Origin: Adiantum capillus-veneris | Taxonomy: Eukaryota; Streptophyta; Polypodiopsida; Polypodiales; Pteridaceae | Length of the DNA: 64,000 bases | Direction: 5' to 3' | Assembly: GCA_014529385.2 (NCBI GenBank) | Contig: CM043960.1 | Location: 40,107,281 to 40,171,280, forward strand | In this document: piece after piece, positions 56,096 through 64,000 of the stretch | How positions within the stretch are numbered: the first letter of the stretch is position 1 | Layout: each line of letters opens with the position of its first letter | The notes under the pieces: model-generated | Database searches by the model: none | What the model was told of the DNA's origin: nothing | What the model saw: the letters and a program-made list of their open reading frames with translations, nothing else | Position numbers and translations under genes: made by a program

Positions 56096-56832
56096 TTTGG
56101 CCGAACCCTTAGGAATACTTTATCTCCTTGTTTGAAAACTCGATCAGACTGTTTTTGATCAGTATACTGTTTCTGGCGATCCTTGGTTGCCTGAATGTCT
56201 TGCCTTATGGCTTTGGTTTGGGCTTCCATTTCCTCCAACATTTGCTTTGAAGCTTCTACCCTTGTAGTAGGATCAGAAAAGTTTAGGGGTGATATACACT
56301 CATGCCCATAAAGAGCATTGAATGGTGACATCCCAATGCTTTGATGAAAGGAAGAGTTATAGGCGAATTCCACCAAAGGAAGAAATTGGATCCATTTTCG
56401 GGGTTCTCTACCACAATAGGCTCTAAGGATGTCTTCAATGACTTGGTTTACTCTTTCTGCTTGACCGTCTGTCTGGGGGTGATAGGATGTACTGAAACAT
56501 AGCTGCGTTCCTAAGGATTCAAATAAAGATTTCCAAAATTTTGAAGTGAATTTTGCATCTCTGTCACTGACTATTCTCTTAGGAAGTCCGTGCAATATGA
56601 AGATCTCTTTGATAAAGATACGGCTTATGTCTGATGCAGTATAAGTTGTTTTTACAGGCATCAAGTGGGAGACTTTAGTCAACATATCCACTACCACGAT
56701 AATGGAGTCGTAACCCCCTTGAATAGTGGGAAGTCCTGTTACAAAGTCCATGCTAATGAGTTCCCACTTCATCTGAGGAATGTCCAGAGGTTGAAGTTTT
56801 CCTGGCATCATTACCCGTTCAGCCTTAATTCT
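56077..56832 (-). pseudogene. Chromovirus: integrase catalytic core
   Basis: Retains all three catalytic residues: MDFVTGLP, VSDRDAKFTSKFW and SYHPQTDGQAERVNQVIEDI. The region after it reads VEFAYNSSFHQSIGMSPFNA and QGDKVFLRVRP. It is separated from the upstream zinc-binding part by TAA (56833-56835), directly after the second cysteine pair (CLSC), and from the chromodomain by a frameshift. Confidence 0.9.
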
Positions 56833-59800
56833 TTAACAGGAAAGACATTGTCTGATGTAGCGAAGTATATCTCCTTTCATTCCTGGCCAGAAATAGCTTT
56901 TCCCTTATGGCATTAAGGGTCTTTGCATAGCCGGGATGGCCGGAAAGTGGAGCATTATGTCCTTCATAAAGGATTAACTCCTTTAATGTTGAATTTTTAG
57001 GAATGTAAAGCCGATACTTATAATAGAGAAGCCCCTCTTCAAGTGAATAATCCTTGATTTTGTCTTTCTCTTTTTCTTTTAAATCCTGTTGATTGATAAC
57101 CTGTAAAAGTTTTTGATAATCCTTATCTTCCAGAGAAGCTTCTTTAACCTTGTAGAGGATTGGATTGTCAACTGTGGAAATAGCCCCAAGAAAAACCTTA
57201 CGGCTAAGAGCGTCAGCAACCACATTCTCTTTTCCCGGTTTATACTTTATCTCAAAGTCATATTCCTGTAATAGTTCAATCCATCTTCTCTGCCTCATGT
57301 TGAGTGTTGCTTGTGAGAAAATCCATTTTAAACTCTGATGATCGGTGATCAATTGAAATTTTCCTCCTAGAAGGTAATGCCTCCAGAGTTTTAGAGCATG
57401 GATGACAGCTAGAAGTTCCAAATCATGAGTTGGATAGTTCAGCTCGTGGATTCTTAATTTTCGCGAGGTAAAGGCGACTGGTCTACCTTTTTGGTTTAAG
57501 ACTCCTCCTATAGCAAGACCGTTGGCATCTGTTACTACTTCAAACTCTTGAGTGAAGTCCGGAAGTTTGAGTACGGGAGCTGATGTGAGATTTTGTTTTA
57601 GTTTGAAGAAACAATCTTCCTGTTCTTTCCCCCAGGTAAGTTTGGCTGACTTTTTAAGTAACTGCGTCAAGGGAGCGGCGATAACTGCATAATCTTTGAC
57701 AAAGATTCTATACCATCCTGTAATGCCCAAAAATCCTCTAATCTCACTGACTGTTTTGGGTTGTGGCCAGTCTATTATATCTTTAACCTTTGCGGGGTCT
57801 AATGAAATTCCTTCAGGGTTGATTATAAAACCAAGATAACTGACTTCTGGTGTGGAGAACACACATTTACTCATCTTGGCATATAACTGATGTTGGCGTA
57901 GAAGATGGAGTACTTTACGTACATGGTCTTCATGATCTTTTTCATCCTTAGAATATACCAGGATATCATCAAAAAACACCAACACAAAATCATCTAGATA
58001 TTCTCTAAATATATCTTGCATGAGACGGTTAAAAGTGGCTGGAGCATTTGTAAGGCCAAAGGGCATCACTATGAATTCATAATGCCCATACCGGGTGTTG
58101 AAAGTAGTTTTGTAAATATCTGCCTCCTTAATCTGGATTTGGTGGTAACCTGATATGAGATCAATTTTTGTGAATACCTTGGCTCCATGTAACCTTTCAA
58201 GCAATTCATCGATGCAAGGAATGGGGTACTTATTCTTTACTGATACTTGGTTAAGCCCCCTATAGTCAATGCAGAGACGTAAGGATCCATCCTTCTTCTT
58301 TTGGAATAGAACAGGTGCTCCCCAACGTGAAATGCTTGGTCTTATGAATCCCTGCTCAATAAGCTGACGAAGCTGTTCCTTTAATTCAATAGCTTCAGGG
58401 AGGGACATTTTGTAGGGTCTTCTTGAAATTGGTTCACTACCTGGAAAGGTTTCAATTTCGTGGTCTATATCTCTCAGAGGAGGTAAATTCGAAAGATCTT
58501 CCGGAAATATATCCGAAAATTCTTTAAGCCATTCTGGAGCTGGGTTGTCTCTTGAATCATCTGCCTTGTTGAGTTTCACTACAAAGATCTGTTGCCCTTT
58601 ACGTAACCCCTTCAGAAGTCGGCTAGCCTTGACTAAATGAGCCTTAGGTTTCCCATTTAATCCTTGTACTAATGTTTCTTCACCTAAGTGATTTTTGAAG
58701 GTTAAGTTCCCTTGAGCACAGTGAATTTGGGCTTGATTTTTGATTAGCCAATCCATTCCTAGGATACCATCATAAATTCCTACTAGAAGAGTTCGAAAGT
58801 AGGATGAAGTCAGGGTTCCCCCTAGTTCAAACTCAACTTTCCCAGCTGTAAATTGAGATAGAACCTCTTTCCCATTTGCTAATTCTACTACTAATTTCTT
58901 GGTAGGATATTGGTTCAATTTAAGTTTTCTTAAACATTTAGGGGAGAGAAAAGAGTGTGTGCTGCCACAATCTATAAGTAGTTCAAATTGTTCACCTTCT
59001 CTGTTTGCAATGGTTTGGATGACAGAGTACTGTTGTCGAGCTCCAGGATTATCAATGGCGGCAAAAAGAGTAGCTCTTTCATCTTCCTCATCCTGCAATG
59101 TAGGTTCTCCTAATGCAGCATAAGTTCTGGCTCCTCTACCTCTTCCTCTGCCTCGTCCTCTATTGCCTCTACCTCTTTGATTATTCCCTTGTCCTATTTT
59201 AGTCTGAGAAGGGGCTTCGGTAGCAGTTTGAGGATTTTGTCGCTCAGGACATTGGCTTCTGTAGTGTCCCATTCTATTGCATCCATAGCATCTGATGTTG
59301 GGAAAAGTCTGCTCTATATTGGCTGCAGCTGACACTGCCCTTCGCTGACCTCCTTGATTATAATTCCCCCTTGCTCTTCCTCTAGAGTTATTGTAGTTGT
59401 AATAGTTTGTGGCAGGAGGGTTTCCTTCCGCTGCAAGTGGTTTAGCTCTTAGAAGAGCATCTTGAATAGAGGTGGGTCTCATAGCTTCCAGCCGGTTACT
59501 CAAGGGTTTGTTTAAACCCTGACAAAAACAAGCAATCTGTTGTTCCATAGTCATTGGTGGGGCGTAACGTCGTAAAGACACATATTTGGTATAATACTCT
59601 TCCAAAGTAAGCCCTAACTGTTTGAGGGCGAAGAACTCATTCATCTTGATAGCTTGGTGAGCTGGAGGAAGATATCTTTCTTTCACGGCCTGCTTCATTC
59701 TTTCCCAAGAGGGACTAATGGAAGGATTATCTCTACAGTATTGTTTCCACCAAAGTTTGGCGTCTCCGGTGAGCCGGAACATTCCTAACATTTCTTGATT

Positions 59801-59978
59801 CTCTGAAGCAGTTCCTACTGCCAAAAAATAATCATCCATGGCGTCGAGCCATGCTTCGGCATCACGTTCTAAATTGGTTCCTTCTCCCTTGAAAGTTGGG
59901 AGTTGAACTTGTTTTAACAGTCGTTTCTTTTCCTGGGTGGGAGTATAGAAACTTTTGGCAATTCCCTGGGTTTGTAAT
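56825..59978 (-). pseudogene. Chromovirus: gag, protease, reverse transcriptase and RNase H
   Basis: One long open frame. The first Met is at 59839, but the frame with clear gag sequence ([30 protein letters not shown]) extends to about 59978 without a Met, so the true start is upstream or lost. Counting from that Met: gag core [13 protein letters not shown] (21-33), CCHC knuckle [14 protein letters not shown] (184-197), an Arg-Gly-rich stretch (221-237), protease [11 protein letters not shown] (Asp 290), reverse transcriptase with [21 protein letters not shown] and [10 protein letters not shown] (DD at 624-625), and RNase H with VTDANG, E near 808, [10 protein letters not shown] and VADALSR. 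The integrase zinc-binding part begins ([14 protein letters not shown]) but is lost to a frameshift near 56905. Confidence 0.92.
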
Positions 59979-60222
59979 TAATGAAGAGGTTTTAGTGTTT
60001 ATACTACTTTTGTTTTGTCATGCAGCTCTCTAATTTGTATACTTTTTAACATACTAAAAGCAGAAATCTTACAATCATTAACACCATTTCAATTTAACTA
60101 CACAAGCATGTCATAAAACCATGGTATATACAAAGGTTGATACAACACTGACTCATACTATGTACAAGATGGGCTCATACTATATACAAGATGGACTCAT
60201 GCTATATACAATGTGTGATTCC

Positions 60223-60639
60223 CTAAATCGACAACCTCTTTACCACTGGTGGGTCTAACAGGGGATCAAAAAAGATGACGTCTTTTGGTCCCCTAAACCT
60301 TGGGCCTACCCTCATGGGCCTAATCCTACTTGGGTATATTACTGTGGCTACCTGATCATAGACCCACTGATTTTGTAACACTTCTACCCCATCTACCACA
60401 ATGGTCTGATCTAGATCTTCAGTCCCACTAAAGAAGAAAACTTCGATGGTCCGAAGTGTTTCTACCCACTTGAGTCTTTTTAGATTGAGTGTCAACCCTT
60501 CTAACTGTCCCGCATCAATCAGGAAAATTCTGCCAAACTGTGACCAGCTGATTCCCCATGTAGGAGGAGGGGAAAACATTAAATCTAACAATTGCATGAT
60601 GCTCTAGCGAAGTACAAAGTTGTTGGAGCTGCAAGCAGC
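60223..60639 (-). CDS. Chromovirus leader ORF of unknown function
   Basis: It lies between the primer-binding site and gag. An ORF of 124 codons from Met at 60597 (MQLLDLMFSPPPTWGISWSQ) has segments such as VETLRTIEVFFFSGTEDLDQ and GPKDVIFFDPLLDPPVV. The same frame extends upstream to ATG near 60639 (MFEAACSSNNFVLR) through a single TAG. I recognise no domain. Chromoviruses usually have only a short leader here. It could be an accessory ORF, a captured host exon or chance. Confidence 0.4.
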
Positions 60640-60806
60640 CTCGAACATGATGTTGAAAATCACAAACTTTTGGTAAGCTTGGCGGATATTTTCCTGTATT
60701 GATAGGGAAATTCTCATTTCACAATATACTATAATTAAAAATGCAATACAACTTATGCCTATTTCCCAACTTTTACCCTTCTAAGGTCAGGACCTTATTA
60801 AACCAT

Positions 60807-60818
60807 GCTCTGATACCA
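60807..60818 (-). other. Primer-binding site for initiator tRNA-Met
   Basis: GCTCTGATACCA on the + strand, that is TGGTATCAGAGC on the element strand, complementary to the 3' end of plant initiator tRNA-Met. It lies two bases from the LTR edge (TGAACGG at 60821 on the + strand). Confidence 0.9.
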
Positions 60819-61471
60819 CTTGAACGGCTTCAATCCCGCCGACACCAAAAGCGGGATGGAACCTTTGACAGGTCTCTAGGCATACTAAAGTCAAAGCCTT
60901 TAAACAAGAAAAATTCTAGGGAATTCACCCTTACCATTGGCAATGGTTTAGGTTCATAGCCCTAGAAGAGACCTAGTCCTGTCTAGCAGTGGAAACAGGA
61001 TCCTTAAAAAAAAATTCCGGCCCTAAATCTTCATCCTTTAGATTAAGGTTTCCTTAGCCAACGCTTTTTTCCCTCTAACATATGTGAGGGCACAGCCGCT
61101 GGTGGATCCCTCGTTCAAGTGAAGTTTCTAAACATTTTAGTGCGCGGGAATGGATAGTTACCTGACTAATCAGATCCACCCGTCCATGATTGACAACCTT
61201 AGTCAATCCCCACTTACCACCCCGCACTCACACATGATTTTGTTGTTGTTTAATTACTACCACATTCTTTCCACAATTTAAATAATGATTCCTTTTTAAT
61301 TTTTCAACTGCATTTCCTTAAAGCAACCTTTTAAAACAGCATTGAAGACATTCTTTCAGAAAACAGACATCTTTAAACTTAAGACAAGGTACTGTCATTT
61401 TAAGGTATCACTGACCAGTACTAACTTGTCTCAAGACCACTTATACAAGGGTGAAAAACGGCACCCATTGC

Positions 61472-61483
61472 TTATTTATATAA
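61472..61483 (-). promoter_or_regulatory. TATA box of the chromovirus LTR
   Basis: TTATTTATATAA on the + strand, that is TTATATAAATAA on the element strand, placed about 650 bp before the primer-binding site. Confidence 0.6.
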
Positions 61484-62504
61484 CCGGGGTGGAAAAAGTC
61501 TTCACCCAAAGTTCGGGTGCCCATACGCCAAAACCAGTTGCGGCCCATACAACCGGGCGGTTCCTCTAGGATAAAATTAAAAGTACTATCCATAAACATA
61601 AACAAGCACAGGGTAAAGACTCCACACGTGCAGAGGTAACCGACTCCTCCATGATGGTATCTCCATCGTTACTCATTACCTGGAGTAAAAATATTTCCAA
61701 GGAATCAGAGGTGTCTTGAGACAAGTTGTCTTAAGGATGGTCAAACATTTCCTTCCTATTTCAACCAGTAATAACCCAATCATTTCTTTCCTAATTACAA
61801 TCATTGATCGTGGGTTTCATGGAAGTTACCTTCCTTTTTCAGCCAGTGTTTTCCTTCCTAACCCTTCGTATGCAATGCTTAACTTAAAATGAAATCTAAA
61901 AGCTTATTAATGGCATAATTGAAAACCACCTGGGACTGGTCATCCATCTGCTGTGGGGCAGGTGCCCGTAAACTCTCCTATATTGGCCTATGTCTAGGCC
62001 CTGCTTCATGGTCGTTAGTTGCTTTGTTGCGTTTGTTACTAGCATCTTCATCTTCCGTCAAAGGGTTTCCCCTGGTTCTCTTGGGGGCCATTTCGGCAGC
62101 CTTATAAAAAGACTTAATCCATTAGAGGATTTATTGTATAACATTTATTTTTCCTTGTTACCCAAAAATAATGGTTTTGGACCTTGGTTATTTCTATGGT
62201 ATTTAGATAATTTTATTTCTTAATTTTTCTTATCCATTATATACAAAAATTGGTTACTTTTGATCAAAGTACGTCCCTAAACTATTTATCTAAGGTTAGG
62301 ATAATTATAATAGATTCCCCAAAGTATATTCCTTCTCTGGTATTGATATCAAAGGGTTTCTATTTACTTTACTATATTCCCTTTTTTATCTTTCCCAAAA
62401 ATTGTAGTAATTTTACTGGGGTATATAGTTAAACTAATTTTCTAGTGGTAGCATAATTACCACAGGTTCCTTGAGGTCTAATAAACCTTTGATAAAGATC
62501 TCAA

Positions 62505-63640
62505 TTCAATTTAAGTCTATTTACTAATTTCCCCTATTTAAATTCCTCAAAAAAGAGGATATTTTAGCTAGAGTAATTAGCTAGATTAATTTTTTGGATT
62601 TCTCCTAATTATCACGGGTTTTTGAACATCTGATTTACCCCTGATAATTATATGGAAGGATTTGAATTCCATTTACTAATTTCCCCTATTAAACTTTCTC
62701 AAAAAACAAGGTATTTTAGCTAAGGTAATTAGCTAAATTAACTTTTTGAACTTCTCCTAATTATCACGGGTTATTGAACACTTGATTAACAATTGATAAT
62801 TATATGGAAGCATTTGAATTCCATTTACTAATTTCCCCTATTAAAATTTATCAAAAAACAGGGTATTTTAGCTAAGATAATTAGCTAAATTAACTTTCTG
62901 AACTTCTCCTAATTATCACGGGTCATTGAACACCTAATTAATCACTGATAATTATATGGAAGCATTTTAATTCTATTTACTAATTTACCCTATTAAAATT
63001 TTTCAAAAAATAGAGTAATTTTAGCTAAAGTAATTATCTAACTTAACTTTCTGAACTTCTCCTAATTATTATAGGTATTTGAACCCTCAATTAATCACTG
63101 ATAATTATATGGAAGCATTTGAATTCCATTTACTAATTTTCCCTATTAAAATTTCTCAAAAAATAGGGTATTTTAGCTAAGATAATTAGCTAAATTAACT
63201 TTTTGAACTTCTAATAATTATCATGGGTTACTAAACATCTAATTAACGGCTGATATTTATATGGAAGCATTTGAATTCCATTTACTAATTTCCAATATTA
63301 AAATTTCTCAAAAAACAGGGTATTTTAGCTAAGATAATTATCTAACTTAACTTTATGAACTTATCCTAATTATCACGGATTATTGAACACCTTATTAACT
63401 ACTGATAATTATATAGAAGCATTTGAATTCTATTTACTAATTTCCCCTATTAAAATTACTCAAAAAACAGGGTATTTTAGCTAAAATAATTAGCTAAATT
63501 AACTTTCTGAACTTCTCCTAATTATCATGGGTTATTAAACACCTAATTAACCACTGATAATTATATGGAAGCATTTGAATTCCATTTACTAATTTCCCCT
63601 ATTAAAATTGCTCAAAAAACAGAGTATTAAGGCCTAATTA
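62505..63640. repeat. AT-rich tandem array, about 7.5 units of 152 bp
   Basis: TTTACTAATTTCCCCTATTA recurs near 62519, 62670, 62823, 62975, 63128, 63280, 63432 and 63584, a step of about 152 bp. Each unit also carries CAGGGTATTTTAGCTAA, TCCTAATTATCACGGGTTA and TGATAATTATATGGAAGCAT. More diverged units extend left to about 62280. It lies within the presumed U3 of the chromovirus LTR. Confidence 0.9.
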
Positions 63641-64000
63641 ATTAAGAAAACTTCTCAAAAAATTATAGGATAATTTTCCTAGATTAATAACTGTCTAATG
63701 TATCTCTGATAAATAATTCAAATTAATCTAATCCTAATTAATATTTTTACCATTAACTCATGGCTAAATTGGCTAATTTCAGCCCTAATATGAGAGGATA
63801 AATAATTAGCTTAGTATTACTAAGCTTAATTATAATAATCAGCAGAGATTTATTAATTTAAAGAGGTTTAAGAAGCATATATAGGCCTAATCTTTGATTA
63901 ATTAATCATTTATCTTAATCTAACCTTACTAATTGAGAGGGATTAGGTTAATTACCTGTTAGGATAATCAATTAGAGACTTAACTCTAATGATTTCTGCA

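Larger units (their letters stand above)
55320..64000 (-). mobile_element. Ty3/gypsy chromovirus, incomplete in the window
   Basis: On the minus strand: 5' LTR (60821 to beyond 64000), primer-binding site, a leader ORF, gag-pol, a chromodomain, polypurine tract and the first part of a 3' LTR. The order of domains and the C-terminal chromodomain identify a chromovirus, and the long LTR resembles the Tekay type. Two frameshifts and one internal stop break the pol gene. The 3' LTR keeps only about 375 bp, so the element is truncated or rearranged on that side. Confidence 0.85.
60821..64000 (-). repeat. 5' LTR of the chromovirus (runs off the window)
   Basis: Starts (as the LTR 3' edge) next to the primer-binding site at 60821. 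The R-U5 part is about 620 bp, judged from a TATA box at 61472-61483. Beyond it lies U3, becoming very AT-rich from 62.1 kb and holding a 152-bp tandem array. The other edge is not reached, so the LTR is over 3.2 kb unless another element intervenes. Short + strand ORFs here (for example 61342-61569 and 61919-62223) are not supported. Confidence 0.6.

Noticed and set aside
60821-63000. Small + strand ORFs in the chromovirus LTR (61342-61569, 61919-62432)
   Set aside because: They lie antisense to the LTR, lack motifs, and partly overlap each other.

Overview
The window reads as repeat-rich nuclear DNA of a land plant. The evidence is: a Ty3/gypsy chromovirus primed by initiator tRNA-Met (primer site TGGTATCAGAGC); several CACTA (En/Spm) transposons with plant-type TNP2 domains (transposase-associated domain, Transposase_21, DUF4218, DUF4216); a fragment of plastid-type phosphoglucomutase; and a likely TPD1-like secreted cysteine-rich protein gene. 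A second Ty3/gypsy element has a reverse transcriptase unlike the usual angiosperm types (FLDD active site), which together with the low gene density weakly suggests a fern, lycophyte, bryophyte or gymnosperm rather than a flowering plant. I cannot name the species.

Layout. 0-1 kb: the 3' end of an LTR retrotransposon on the + strand. 1.6-3.8 kb: a CT microsatellite, an array of dyad-symmetric units, TTAGG-rich tandem repeats and a 184-bp duplication. 3.87-7.83 kb: CACTA element A (decayed TNP2 and TNPA/Ptta-like genes, ending in TTGTAGTG). 7.8-18.9 kb: mostly unassigned DNA with short duplications and one unrecognised degenerate coding region (15.6-16.9 kb). 18.9-21.6 kb: a miniature LTR-retrotransposon-like family, one copy carrying a phosphoglucomutase fragment. 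21.8-23.3 kb: the TPD1-like gene on the - strand, followed by a broken copy. 25.9-33.7 kb: CACTA element B, with TNP2 on the - strand, TNPA-like genes at both sides in opposite orientation, and a palindromic array in the middle. 34.8-44.3 kb: a structurally complete Ty3/gypsy element on the - strand with about 97-98% identical LTRs but many coding breaks. 44.3-46.6 kb: degenerate repeats and a foldback. 46.64-51.7 kb: about 28 copies of a roughly 178-bp satellite whose monomer is itself dyad-symmetric. 51.7-55.3 kb: CACTA element C on the - strand and a fragment (D) on the + strand. 55.3-64 kb: a chromovirus on the - strand, with the promoter-proximal part of a very long LTR running off the window and containing a 152-bp tandem array.

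Almost everything is transposon-derived. The only plausible intact host gene is the two-exon TPD1-like gene at 21801-22391. The most unusual signals are: (1) two small paralogous ORFs inside each LTR of the 34.8-44.3 kb element, conserved at protein level and lying in the predicted 5' leader ahead of gag; (2) three separate dyad-symmetric tandem arrays, each next to a CACTA element, two of which start inside a truncated transposon gene; (3) a phosphoglucomutase fragment bracketed by short LTR-like repeats. All calls come from reading the sequence by eye; no alignment or database search was run.
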